From positions 278,001-342,000 of the forward strand of contig OZ023192.1 in assembly GCA_963995505.1 (NCBI GenBank): a stretch of DNA of 64,000 bases, given 5' to 3'. A model generated the notes under the pieces. It made no database searches. It was not told where the DNA came from and saw only the letters and a list, made by a program, of their open reading frames with translations. This DNA comes from Hypericum androsaemum. Taxonomy: Eukaryota > Streptophyta > Magnoliopsida > Malpighiales > Hypericaceae. Both the position numbers and the translations under genes were made by a program. Below are positions 47,172 to 58,814 of the stretch, in pieces; within the stretch, counting starts at the first letter, position 1; each line of letters opens with the position of its first letter.

Positions 47172-48669
47172 TCATTGCTCATGGACAACAACTTCCCTGC
47201 TAAATTCGAACAATTTCTTGGACTTGCAGAGCCGCATCAGGAAGTACCACCCTATGGCACCAACAGTCATCAATCCACTTACAAGATAAACAGTCTTGGT
47301 GGCAAAAGCCAGTATCACCACCAGGAACGCGGATGGGATCAAACACATGATCACCAACCCCGGAATCCTCATCGGGACCCTGTACGGCCTCTCTAGTTCA
47401 GGAAGTTTCTTCCTTAACCAGACGAAAGCTGCAAACTCCAACAGCATTCCAAGACTGTACAGGAAGTTAGCCGACGATACGATGTCGGTGAAGGATAAGT
47501 AGGACACACCTAAGGCGATTACGGTAGGGAGGAGGATTCCAATCCAAGGGGTGTTGAACCACTTGGACCTGACAGCAAAAAACTTCGGGATGCTACCGAT
47601 ATCAGCCATTCCAATAATTTGGTAGGCGCAGCTGCTTAACTGAGCCTCAAATAGGCCAATGTTGGCTAGTACTGCACCCACCTCAATCCAGTACTTGAGC
47701 CATTTTCCTGCAATGATCTCAGCAGCTGTTGCGTGGAACCCGGATTCCCATAGGGTCTGGTCGACCAGGACAGCGCCTGTGACAGCGAAGAGCGGGATCA
47801 GGTACGACACGCAGGTGAACACAACCGCAACAAGGAGGGCCTTTGGGAATGTCTTCTGGGGCTGGTCCACTTCCCCGGCCAGAGTGCTGACATTGTCCCA
47901 GAAGTTGAGGTTCCAAAACAGGGTGTTGAAGAAGAGGTTCCAGTCCTTCTTGACCCCCTTCTGGCCCAAGCTGAGCCACCTGTGGGGCCGGATTTTGGGG
48001 ATGGCAAGAAGGGACATGACCACGAACGGGGAGAGGGATACAACACCGAGGGCTATACCCGCATATCCGACGATGTTCAATCCGGTGAAGTTGACGAATG
48101 AGAGGATAATGGTCGACACGAATATGGCTACGTTCCTAGGCCAACCCGAGTCCAATGCAGGAATCACCTGTTGCAAAGAGCAGAAGGACTAATGGTAAGG
48201 AACATTCTTTTAGGACCCGACACTCTTCGACCCTGAATACGAGAGATTCTTTTCTTTGTATTACCTTCTCCATGTAGTCGATGCAGAGGACAGGGAAAGC
48301 CGCGATATTGATGACACCGCTAAGGAACTTCCACGAACCCATCAGGGACCCGAAGAAGGGACCGAAAGCCCTGTCAGCCCATATAACGAAGCCGCCGTCG
48401 CCGGGGTACGCGGTGGAGAGCTCGGCGGTGATGAGGGCCTCCGGGATGCTCCATATGAAGGGGAAGATGAGGAAGCCGAGGAGGGCGTAGAGGGGTCCCG
48501 CTGCCTGAACGGCGGGCTCCTCGCCGTAGGGACCGCCGGCGACCTCGAAGTAGATGAGGAATATGAGGGGGACGAGGGTGAGCTTCCGTATGATGGGCTT
48601 GGTGGGGATGGTGGAGGAGACAGGGAGGTGGTCGGGATTGGGTCCCACCGACTTGGGAGGGCCTTGCAT
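47172..48669 (-). CDS. Polyamine/amino-acid transporter, PUT (LAT) family, copy 2
   Basis: Two exons (48,265-48,669 and 47,172-48,167) joined at a GT-AG intron of 97 bp in phase, giving 466 residues, one more than the neighbouring copy. The same APC landmarks appear in order: [101 protein letters not shown]. About 12 membrane segments are expected. Together with the intronless copy at 42,303 it forms a tandem pair in the same orientation. The intron after CIDYMEK is the only structural difference, so either copy 1 lost it or copy 2 gained it. Predicted role: proton-coupled polyamine uptake. Confidence 0.93.
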
Positions 48670-49859
48670 GGTTAAGCTTAAGACCAGACCGCCTCTGTCT
48701 CTCTCTCTCTCTCTTCGTGTTCTTCCCGACGAGTGTGTGCTGCTTATTTGTGTGGGTTTTGTAGGAGTCAGTTTGGAAGCATAACGCCTATTTTATTCGG
48801 ATCACGAGTTCAGATTCTAGCAATAACTTTACAAATAAGATTTTTCGCATTCTTAAAATTTGTACCAAATTCAATACTTTATCAACTTTTTTAAGAGGTA
48901 ATTTTTTTATTAATTATACTATTTACATCCTGAAAAATGAAAAACTCTCTCTTACAAAATTACGATATTAGTTTCGTCAAAATCGTAACTCGGTAAATTA
49001 AACTCTACCTTGATATTTGTATCGCTAAAATTAGTTTTACACTATCAATCCGTTAGTTGGAAGCATAACGCATCGAGGACACGAGTTTGTTGACCTTAGT
49101 GTATTTTTTTTTAATGTTCTTTGGGAAAAGTAGGTGTGTAAGAATAAGAGTCAACCGAGCAATTCTAATTGGTGGAAATCGATGGGGGATATTTATTGTC
49201 TGACTAATACATTACAATAATTCAGGTAGTTCTATTGAAAAATAGCCAATCCAATGGTTAGACTTGTATTCATCGTGTGTGCCGATAAAGTTGTCTGATA
49301 TTGAGAATAAAATCGATATCGGATATTTTTTTAAAGAGGCCATATTAAAAGATTTTCCTTGCTTGAAATGCAGCAGAATTTAAGGGTTTCAAACTTTTGT
49401 TATATCATGGAAGGCGATGCAAATGAACTACTTTCTATTTTATATTTATGTGATCACTGATCAATGTTGACGCATTACATTATTTGGAAATTCTTTAATT
49501 AAGATTCGATGTCATACATGGTAATTGCTAGTTTCCATCTATGAGACTTAAAAATGTACATGCACCGTATTTTGATTAATTATTGAGAATTGTTCTAGTT
49601 TAATCACGAGTTCAAGTTTTTTCTAAAATATCAGTGTTAAATACTTATTTTAAATTTGCAGCGTATGTTTACTTTTCAAAAAAATAATACTTATTTTAGA
49701 GTTTTACTATTTTTCAAATATTATACCCGGTTGAACTAAGATTAGTCTAGTGGACAGATAACCAAATAATATTAAAAAATTTAGATGTATATGTTTTTTT
49801 AGAATGTATATGTTAGATATATAGTAACTAATAAACCACAAGAGGAGAGTTATTGGGGC
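48670..49859. other. Upstream region of PUT copy 2 and intergenic DNA
   Basis: A (tc)n microsatellite (48,695-48,714) lies in the likely 5' leader. A decayed S2-like block spans about 49,580-49,765. No gene recognised. Confidence 0.5.
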
Positions 49860-50134
49860 TTGGATTGGGTCCGGAATCGGCCCATTCTGAACCGTATGAA
49901 GTGAAGATACACGGAGGCTTTTTTGTAAAAAAGTTAAAATCTGAGGACAAAAAAAAAAGTCCGCTCAGCAGGGTATCACCAACATGCCGTTATCGCTAAC
50001 TGAGCTTGCCGGTATCGTAGCACGCTGGCCAGTATCAATAATTGGAGTTGCTGGTATCGTAACCATGACATGCTATTATCAGTTCTTCAGTCCAAACAGT
50101 TCGTAATGACCTCTTTACTCCGTCCCAATTCACT
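49860..50134. repeat. TIR-like repeat with internal 22-bp units, copy 2
   Basis: Shorter copy of 46,028-46,411: gattgggtccggaatcggcc start, catgccgttatcgctaactg units, ccgtcccaattcac end. Confidence 0.7.
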
Positions 50135-51544
50135 ACCAAGTTATTGTGGCAACAAGTTTGGATTCTTATTTTAATTATGGTATTCAATTCAAAACATTCT
50201 AAATTAAGCATGGACATTAACTACAATTGATTCTGTAACAGTTTTAAGTTGTTATCCATAAATTTTTTTAGAAGCCGATGTTATCGATAAATTAAAAGGA
50301 ACAAGATGCCATATATATAAAACATTACTATATTAAGTAGTAATTTAGTAGTTTATTATGTTACTGGTTAAAGCAAATCTTTTTAATGCCCAAGGATTTT
50401 AAATAGCGATTATTATGCACGAAAAGGACAGCCTGATCATTCCAATTTCTCGGAAGAGGAGGCAAGAAATCTGATAACCTTTTATATGCCTTACTTATAA
50501 AAAAAATTCCAATAATCACTTTCATCAACCATAGCAAATATTGTTCTGATATAACTAATTTTTTTGAATTCATACAATAAAAAATGCTATTATGTTAATA
50601 TTTGTTGGGAGAATATTCGTACGTTTACAAAGCTTCACCAGCTAATGGAGTGCAAAAACCAGTCAAGTAGACTTAAACCATACAAAAATACTAAAGCTTT
50701 GAGCGAACATGCATTAATTGTTCTGATTCAGAGGTCCACGTTTTTTTAAATCTCGATATTGGAATTATTAATGGAAGCCACTCCTGCATATATACAATAC
50801 AGTAAACAAATGGTATATTGGGAAAAGGAAAGCAATATCTCACCAGTTTTTTTTAAAAATAGAATATAGAATCATATGATGAGACGGAATATGGCATCAA
50901 TAATAAAGGCACCTAATAAACTGATGGTAGAGTGAAACATAAGCAAGATACGATCAAGGGTGGTTCATGCATCTCCATAATCAAGGAATTACTGTATAGA
51001 GCAAATACTTATCATTTAGGTTATATTTTGTTCGAAACTGGATTAGTCAGTTTAACAGGATTCTAAGTATTACAGAGCTCGTGGAATCAAATTATTCTTT
51101 TTTTTGGAAAAATTATTGGATTGATTAATGTTGGGAATATAATCCCATGGTGGTTGCAAGTTGCACCAGATGCCTCCAAAAGTAACAGAAAAGGAAAATA
51201 TAGAGACGTGTGGTTCTGGTAGGCGAGGAGGATCAAAGGAGCAGCATATTTGACGGGCTAAGATAAATCGCGTGAACAAATTATATAATTTTGAATAAAC
51301 AAGTTTATGGCAGTATGAGAGTGATTACGTGTGTTAGAATCTCCGCTTACAAATAATGCGACACGGAATCAATCCGCTCTGTTAAATTCAATGTGAACGA
51401 TTTTTATGAAGCCCATAATACGGCCCAAAAATAGCCCAACCCAGACCCAAAATGCCATTGGCAGTGGGCTGAAGAATGGAGGGAAAAAAATCTATTCATG
51501 CACAGAGATTGATTGCCTGTGGCAGCTAATCAAGGGGAGGAGAA
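50135..51544. other. Intergenic DNA upstream of the plastid-type gene
   Basis: AT-rich; no gene recognised. A stretch at 51,008-51,060 resembles the end of the S2 repeat (cgaaactggattagtcagtt). Confidence 0.45.
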
Positions 51545-53406
51545 ATGGAGGTGGCACCCCTGAGATGTTCAGTGACATTGCCCTCCCCAAGTAGCTTGCT
51601 GGAACCCACCTCCAGAATCACCAAAGCTTCAAACTTTGGGGCCCACCACCGCTTGCAGCTCTCCCCAACTGTTAGGCCTCCCACCAGGATCAGGAGTTCC
51701 AAGGACTCCTCCAACTTCCAAGGTAACTAAAACCCACTTCAGAAATCTTCCTAAAGTTTGCTACTTTGATCATTGTCTGGGCTGGTAAGGTCTTTAGTTA
51801 TGTAAAGCTCCTAGCTTGTTCGTTGTGCTAGGCTAAGCAAGCATTAAGTTATACGAACCTCTTAAGTTGTGACTTGAAGCGCTTTGCACGTTCTCCCATA
51901 ATTGGTCAAATTGACTTGCATTTGTGGAGGGATTGGTTGTTTGCAGCACTTGTTTGTGTTTTATTTGAATTACATTTGTTGAGTTCTCATGTTGTGTTCT
52001 TTTTAGTCTCATGTGCTCTCCGAAAGTTCGCTTTAGCTGATGCTGATGTTTCTTTGAACTCATTCATTCATTTAGTAGGTTGATTTTTTTCAGATTTTCG
52101 CAGTTTTGCAAATCCTGTTCGTCTATTACCTGCCTCAGAACCGGTAGCTTGCTCGGCAAACTCGCTAGAGCAAGCTGTGGGATCCTTCGATTCAGATGGA
52201 TATCGGTCTTTGGTCAAAGTCAAGATACAGACGAGTAATATGTATGGCTCAGCTTTGAGTGATACGAATGCTGGGGTGATCTTGATCTTGATTGATGAGA
52301 AAGGTGACGCGGTACTGCAAAGGATACCATCGGTTTTGAAGTCTGCTTCTGGTGGAAATGACTCCCTTCTCTGCAAAAGGGGATCTGTTGATGAGTTCAC
52401 ATTTGAGGTGCCGGAGTTTGGGAGAGTTGAAGCTCTTTGGCTTGGTGTTCAATCAGGTTAGTCTCTGCAATTTTCTTGCTTAGCACTAGCATGTGCACCT
52501 TACCACTGTCCGACATAACATAGACTCATGACTTCTCCCGTACGCGCACAACCATTTCCAATGCTGCTTTCACCATTTGTCTGATGAAGTACCTCGTCTA
52601 GAGCATTGCCAAGGCAATATATGAATGCTATAATGCTTGAACAGAAAATTCCGGTAATGGTTCTCTTTTTTACTGTGGTCATGTAACTTCAAAGGTCAGG
52701 TCAGTGGAGAGTTGGTGGTGTAAGTGTGACCATCATCGGCGCAATCCAACTCTTGGAAGAAGAAACTGAAGGCCAAAAGACTCGATACTCGAGCTTCCAC
52801 TCTGAGTTCAAAGTGGACGATATTTTACTGGGAGGAAAAAACGATCCATCTCTCATAGAACTCAGGCCTGCCCTTGCATCAGAAGAGTCCGGTGATGATC
52901 TCCTAACCTTGTTGAGTAGAACCCCAAACAGAACCACATCCTCGCTAGCACCTGGTCGCAGAATCTCCAACGAGGAAAGCATGAGAGAGTATAAAGACTT
53001 GAAGGCATCCTTGTTGCTGTACGATGTTGTGCTGATAGCTATTGGTACTCTCTCTGCAAATTTAGTGTTCGGAGAGGATGCTGCCATCGGATTCTTTGTA
53101 GGCGGGGTTGTCGGCTTTTCGTATTTGTTGTTGATACAAAGATCAGTTGACGCGTTACCATCATCACCATCAGGCGACGGGAACGACCGGCTATTTGGAG
53201 GACTTGGCCGCCCAATAACAAGCCTGGCGTTGGCAATAGGGTTGACCTTCATAGCTGCCAAGTACTACAGTGCAGGCGATGCTTCTTCATTGGTGCTGAC
53301 TCCAAGAGAAGTGTTGGCTGGGCTGGTGGGATTTCTTGCATGCATAGTTGCAGTAGTAATTGCAGCATTGAATCCAATGTCTATGAACTCCAACGAGAAG
53401 GAATAA
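51545..53406 (+). CDS. Plastid-type membrane protein with PLAT-like domain
   Basis: Exons 51,545-51,722, 52,094-52,456 and 52,700-53,406 join in phase into 415 residues. The first 70 or so residues are rich in Ser/Thr/Arg and poor in acids (MEVAPLRCSVTLPSPSSLL), as in a chloroplast transit peptide. A PLAT/LH2-like beta domain follows at about 85-200 (VKVKIQTSNMYGSAL, ILIDEKGDAVL, FTFEVPEFGRVEALWLGVQS). The last 150 residues contain about four membrane segments (LLLYDVVLIAIGTLSANLVF, FFVGGVVGFSYLLLI, ITSLALAIGLTFIAAKYY, LAGLVGFLACIVAVVIAAL). It resembles a conserved green-lineage plastid protein whose function I cannot name. The start was chosen for the transit-peptide character. Confidence 0.82.
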
Positions 53407-53566
53407 ACTTCAGGGATAGTTCGCGTGTATCTATGTATCTATGTATAGTTTTCTCTACAAAAGGAAGTATTATTTAGTAGAGCTTAATAGGCCTAATTGA
53501 TATCTATGTAAGCAGTTGTCACCTAAAAATCCCTGATCATTGCTGGGAACCAAAAAAAAAAAAAGA

Positions 53567-53638
53567 TGCGTCTGCCGGGAGTCGAACCCGGGTCTATTGC
53601 TTGGAAGGCAATTATCCTAACCGTTGGACTACAAACGC
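53567..53638 (-). tRNA. tRNA-Gly(UCC)
   Basis: Minus-strand cloverleaf of 72 nt. Acceptor stem gcgtttg pairs with cagacgc (one T-G wobble). D arm is tagtccaacggttagga, anticodon loop cttccaa with anticodon TCC, and T arm ccgggttcgactcccgg, with discriminator A. Box A and box B promoters are intact. Downstream on the minus strand is tct followed by T12 (53,553-53,564 reads as A12), a Pol III terminator. The sequence is of the nuclear, not the plastid, type. Confidence 0.96.
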
Positions 53639-53639
53639 C

Positions 53640-54327
53640 TTGTTGGACGTTACATTTATTATTTTATATATATAATATCATTAGATGTATTTGGGATTAC
53701 GTGGAAATGGCATCTTTCTTAATTGAGAGGGAACGAAAGAGGATTTCCTTTTTGGAAAGGCTTTAGGAGGTCGATGTACGTTGTTACTTCTTTAGTGAAT
53801 GGGTGAAAAAATATTTTAGCTAAGTGAAGAGATTCAAGTTCGAAGTTTGAGAATGTAGCACGGTTAAAATTTATTGGAAGAGTTTTATAATTTTTTAAAA
53901 TTTTTATTAGACTTGAATTAGGATTAGTTAACTCGGTGAGTATCTAGATATCAGACGGTGTAAAAAAAATAGCCCTCTATTCAACGTACTAAAATTAAAT
54001 ATTATGATAATTAATTAACTTGTGGCCTAGCCTATTATTCTTAATTAGACTTCATTAGGAATAGAAACAAAAAAATTCAGCGTTTCCACAAGCTGAACAA
54101 GTTGTTGCTCCTACCATGGAAAGATTATTCTAGGTAAGGTATTTCCATTAAGTAATATCTCAAATAATATAATGATGTAAAGACTTCTCATGGACTACAG
54201 TTTAATTGTAGCCAAGAGGAAATTGTTAGTTGATCATATACTCAATAGTTTCTTCGGCAGGATAGTCACCACTTCTTTTATTGAACTGTGCTCGCCTTTC
54301 GAAGCCAATGCTTTTGCGAGTACCATC
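53640..54327. other. Intergenic DNA with S2-like repeat
   Basis: A diverged S2 block spans about 53,790-53,970 (ttcaagttcgaagtttgag, then gacttgaattaggattag). No gene. Confidence 0.45.
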
Positions 54328-54909
54328 TGTTGGACCTTGGGCCTAATAGGTAATTATTATTGTGCCTAATTGGGCCCGGGCCCATTAGGCCCAAAAAGTT
54401 GGGTTGGATGGGCCGGTCAACCCGCGTTGACCGACCCGAAGCCACGCAAGCGCCACGTCAGCGCGACGTGGCGCTAGCGTCACATGTGGCGCGCCACGTG
54501 GCAAAGCTATGGGTAGCCTTGCCACGTGGCGGACATGCGGCGTGAGGCGCCACGTGGCGGGCGTGTGGCCCAAAATGCCACGTGGCACATTTTGGCTGTC
54601 CGAATTTCCCTATAAAAGGGGAAATCTGGCTGGACCAATTTGTAACTTTTCCCACAACCACTCAATAAGAAAGAAAAATTCTGGATCAGTTCCAGAATTT
54701 TAATCAGATTTGCATTCAAGAAAATCTCGTGAAAATCAATTACGAATCCGTTCAAACGTGATCGTAATTCGACTAGCACGAAGAAGTCGTGGACCCGAGC
54801 CTGTGGACCTCTTACTTCAACAAGTAAGTGATTTATTATTAACGAATTAGTTTGTTAATTAAACGGGTTTAACACGTAATTACTCGTTAATTACGCATCA
54901 AAACCGTCA
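54328..54909 (+). mobile_element. Solo LTR (582 bp)
   Basis: Starts TGTTGG, ends GTCA (TG...CA termini) and is flanked by exact 5-bp duplications ccatc (54,323-54,327 and 54,910-54,914). A TATA box (tataaaag) lies at 54,611. There is no primer-binding site or coding sequence beside it, so it is a solo LTR left by recombination of an LTR retrotransposon. It is unusually GC-rich upstream of the TATA and holds four CACGTG palindromes. Confidence 0.9.
54450..54620 (+). promoter_or_regulatory. G-box cluster and TATA box in the solo LTR
   Basis: CACGTG occurs at 54,495, 54,523, 54,551 and 54,579, each within a gccacgtggc context, plus related ccacgtca and gacgtggc near 54,452-54,470. Spacing between the four is 28 bp each time. 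The TATA box tataaaag follows at 54,611. G-boxes bind bZIP/bHLH factors (ABA, light, stress); any activity here is inferred. Confidence 0.7.
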
Positions 54910-54914
54910 CCATC

Positions 54915-57112
54915 TATATCAAATAGTCTTGTTTTGCCATATTCGAACATCTGGTAGTTTACAATTATCAAGTTGGATTTTGAAGTTGTCTTTTTCTTTA
55001 ATACTATGTTGTTTTCTTTTGAATAAATATAATTTTATTTATTAAAAAATCTCCAAATTTGTAGTTAGTTAAATTTACTATTTATTACACCTTTAAGTGC
55101 TTGGGAGTCATCGTCTTTAAAAAAAACAAAAAATAGTAGCCTATCTAATAAACCTTTAATACTATGTTGTAACTTGTTCTTATTACTGAAAGACTAGGCC
55201 ACAAGCCAAAATTTGGAAAATTTTCCCCACTCGCATTATGAGGCCCATATAACCGGCCTGACCTGAATTTGTATTTGGACGTCCTTTTTAGTTCTGCACG
55301 GAAGCACCATCTCATGTGGTTTTCGAAATTGGTTTTTTTGCCGGCCTTTTGGGATGATTGATTTGGTCAGTGACGTTACTCGTTGCTTAGTTAATTATGG
55401 ATCCTTTAACTAACCACCATTTAGATTAATTAATAAAAAAATCATTCTATCTCAACAAATAAGTCTTGAGTTTAAATTCTTGAAAATTCAACGTTGATGA
55501 ATTTTTTTAAAGGTAGATTATATTAGTATTAATAGCATGTACAAATTTACAATATCAGACCCCGTAGAATATTTTATTAACACTTGTTAAATTTTTTTTG
55601 TCACTTTGCAAATATTCTACTAGATTCGATTTCAATGAAACGAAACTGTTGAGAGGTGCCATAGCAAGGGAGCTAGCGAAATTCCAACGTGTAAAGATAA
55701 GATACTCATCATCTGTCACACTATTTTTTTGGAGTATTCTGTCACACTATTTTGATTGCTTTTAATTGCATTTGTTTTTTGGTAGAAATTAATTGTATTT
55801 GTTATTAGCACTTCACACCGACTTGCATTGTTTATATGTCCACGTAAGATTCCTTCACTAGCTCCTTTGAGGACAAAAGCTTGTCTGGTTAGATCGAGGC
55901 ATCAATAGCGCCTAAGATCCCTTTTAAGTGTTATGTAAAGACATCGATCTCTCTAACGTTGCAAAAGTTGGTAAGTTCGAAGTGGACAAAATTAGCATCT
56001 TAATTGTCACCTCCAATTTGTGTTTTGTGTATCCTCCCGATTAAATTACCAACTTGCTATCGATGAGACTGGGGTATACTTAGTAAGAAATTTAGATTAT
56101 TTTTAATATGGATTTTCAGAATGAAACATATATCAATAAGAGAGTTATTTTTAAATAGAATTTAATAGTATTTGATTATCGATTAGTCACATTGATATTT
56201 CACTTTACAGAATTATAGACAAAAAATACCATTTGAAAACCAAACCATCAAATTTAATGGACTCATAGCTATTATATTTAATCGGAAATTTTGAGTTTCA
56301 ACTCAATTATGTTGAGCTCGTCATTGCATTGAGTCTCTCGATATTATATATAGTTTCGAGCTAGACCAAAAAAAATACCAACTTGTAGAGGAAAGGTTCG
56401 TTAAGCTCATCATCTGACATTGTCAATAGCCAATCAAATCTGAACAAGTTTTATAAATTCTCTTTTATATCATGCGCACCTATCGATAAGAACAATATAA
56501 GCTACCAAAAAAAAAAGAAAAATAAGCTACAAGAAACAAATAGAGGGATTAGGGAACAAAGGTAGTGTGAATAGAAACCTCACACAATGAAAGATTCCTG
56601 ATTTAGATATTGGTTTTCCCTAATTAACTATATATTAATGACATCGTAAAGAGGCTGATAGATGTCAGCAAACACTTGGACCAAATAGTAAGGGCGTCCT
56701 TCTATTTTAACAAAAGATTTCGAGTTGAGTACTTGAGAACACAACAGTTTTAAATACTTGTTGGGAGAGATTTGCCATCTTTTCAAAGATCACACTCTCG
56801 AAACTGGATTAGTTGACACAGTAGTAGCCAACAGGCATTTGGTCTAGCGACATAGGTGTTGTTTAACTTCAAGGAGTTCAAGGGTTCAATTCTGGACATT
56901 GTAACTAGGTGTAATATTTATCTTTCAAAAAAAAATTGACGCAGTAGTAGTGTTGGAAAGATGACATGAACCACCAAAAAATAGAGGCAGGCAGATTCAC
57001 AGAATATAAGGGGAGATAGACCTCCAAAGGTGCAACTCAACTCATCAAAGAAGGATCTTGAGGAGACCAATCTCCTTTCAAGTGGCCAACCAAGTACATA
57101 CACAAACATATA
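54915..57112. other. AT-rich intergenic DNA
   Basis: An S2-like block occupies 56,690-56,835 and an S1-like block with an A-tail 56,843-56,937 (gagttcaagggttcaattct). The region just before 57,113 is the phytoene synthase promoter; no clear TATA was identified. Confidence 0.45.
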
Positions 57113-57346
57113 ATGGCTCATCATATGTTTTCTGTTACTCCCAAGCCTTGTCTAGGAGCAGGCAATGTGACTAGGACTACTCCCTTGGAGGCAAGGTCTA
57201 TGGTTAGAGCAAGAGCACAAGTGGTTATGGCACCTCCAAGATCGCCACCATCACCAACCCGACCCGGATTTCCTCATCTAGAGATGCAGGGTGTCTCTCA
57301 CTCTGATCTTCGTCTGAAGGAGATAGTTGAGAGGCAATCTATGTAT

Positions 57347-57382
<36 letters not shown>

Positions 57383-58814
57383 TCGGCCGCGTTCCCGTGT
57401 AGGAAGCCACAGTTCCACCCTGAGTTTCTCCAGGAATCCTATGACAGGTGCAGGAACATCTGCTCGGAATATGCCAAGACCTTTTATCTTGGTAGGTGTG
57501 GGTGAAATTTGACTTCCTCCTTGTCTGAATATATTGATTGCTTGGACTTAAAAAGTTATTGGTAAGAACAAAGAAGCGTGAGATGAAAGGCCTAACCTCG
57601 TGGATGGCATACAGGAACAACGCTTATGACAGAAGAACGACAGAAGGCAATATGGGCAATCTACGGTAATCATCTACCTTGTTCGAGATTAATGAGAATG
57701 TTATGATGATTTAGAATCTCAACTTTCATCTCTGCTCTGCAGTTTGGTGCAGGAGAACGGATGAGCTGGTGGATGGGCCAAACGCAGTGCATATGAGCTC
57801 GGCCGTCCTGGATCGTTGGGAAGAGAGGCTCCAAGACATCTTCGAAGGTCGACCCTACGACATGCTCGATGCTTCCCTTACCGATACTGTCTCCAAGTTC
57901 CCCTTGGACATCAAGGTCTGTGCAAACTTGCTGCATATCGTTAGCTGGTACAGCAATATCGTCAACTGATATTCCGCGGGTTGGATGTTTGACGAACAGC
58001 CATTCAGGGACATGATTGAAGGAATGAGAATGGACACATGGAAGTGCCGCTACGACAATTTCCAAGAGCTCTACCTCTACTGCTACTATGCTGCGGGGAC
58101 AGTCGGCCTAATGAGCGTTCCGGTAATGGGGATCGCCCCGGATTCTTCTACCTCTGCTCAAAGTATATACAATGCAGCACTCTACTTGGGGATAGGAAAC
58201 CAGCTCACCAACATCCTAAGAGACGTGGGGGAGGAGTAAGTGTATACATATGTCATGATTTCTGGTGGTTGCTGATCTTGATTGAAGGCGTCTGAAATAC
58301 ATTTTGCTTCTTGATCTTAGCGCAGAGAGAGGAAGAGTCTATCTTCCGCAAAACGAGCTCGCCATGTTCGGGCTGAGCGACAAGGATGTCTTCTCACGGA
58401 AGGTGACGGATGGATGGAGAGCGTTCATGAAGGAGCAGATCACAAGGGCCAGATACTTCTTCACCCTTGCAGAAGAGGGTGCCTCTCAGCTTGACCAGGA
58501 TAGCCGCTGGCCTGTATGCATCTCTCTTTTTTCTCAGTTTCTAGATTGAAACGGTCGACTTCGACCAGTCAGTCACCCCAATTGATGTCCGAATACCATG
58601 TAGTTTTGACTCGAAAGAATAAAGCCGGACTTGGACTAACCAGTTCAATGCGCGGATCTTGCAGGTGTGGTCGTCCCTAATGCTGTACAGAAAGATCTTG
58701 GATGCAATCGAGGACAACGACTACGATAACCTGACGAAGCGAGCCTACGTCGGAAGGACGAAGAAGTTCCTCACGCTGCCCCTTGCATATACTCGAGCTC
58801 AAATTGGTGCATAA
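57113..58814 (+). CDS. PSY: Phytoene synthase
   Basis: Six exons (57,113-57,491; 57,615-57,665; 57,743-57,915; 58,000-58,235; 58,321-58,513; 58,665-58,814) join in phase into 393 residues. The enzyme condenses two geranylgeranyl diphosphates to phytoene in plastids, the committed carotenoid step. An N-terminal region of about 95 residues with few acids and a 13-Ser tract (residues 79-91) serves as transit peptide. The catalytic domain follows with [25 protein letters not shown] (first DXXXD, residues 150-154), [30 protein letters not shown], and [11 protein letters not shown] (second DXXXD, 276-280, split by an intron), then RGRVYLPQ. All motifs are intact. Residues WKC in RMDTWKCRY replace the more usual RKS, so this may be a diverged paralog. 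The exon borders match plant PSY genes. Confidence 0.95.
57346..57385 (+). repeat. (agc)n microsatellite coding poly-Ser
   Basis: About 13 agc/tcg serine codons in a row within phytoene synthase exon 1, inside the predicted transit or spacer region upstream of the catalytic domain. Likely length-polymorphic. Confidence 0.9.

Noticed and set aside
48256..48675. 139-codon Glu/Gly-rich plus-strand ORF over PUT copy 2 exon 1
   Set aside because: Antisense shadow of the transporter exon; no homology recognised.
54360..54703. Arg/His-rich ORFs on both strands in the solo LTR
   Set aside because: They arise from the repeated gccacgtggc palindromes and share no protein similarity.
57327..57620. Poly-Ala and poly-Cys ORFs around the (agc)n tract
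   Set aside because: Alternative frames of the serine microsatellite inside phytoene synthase exon 1.
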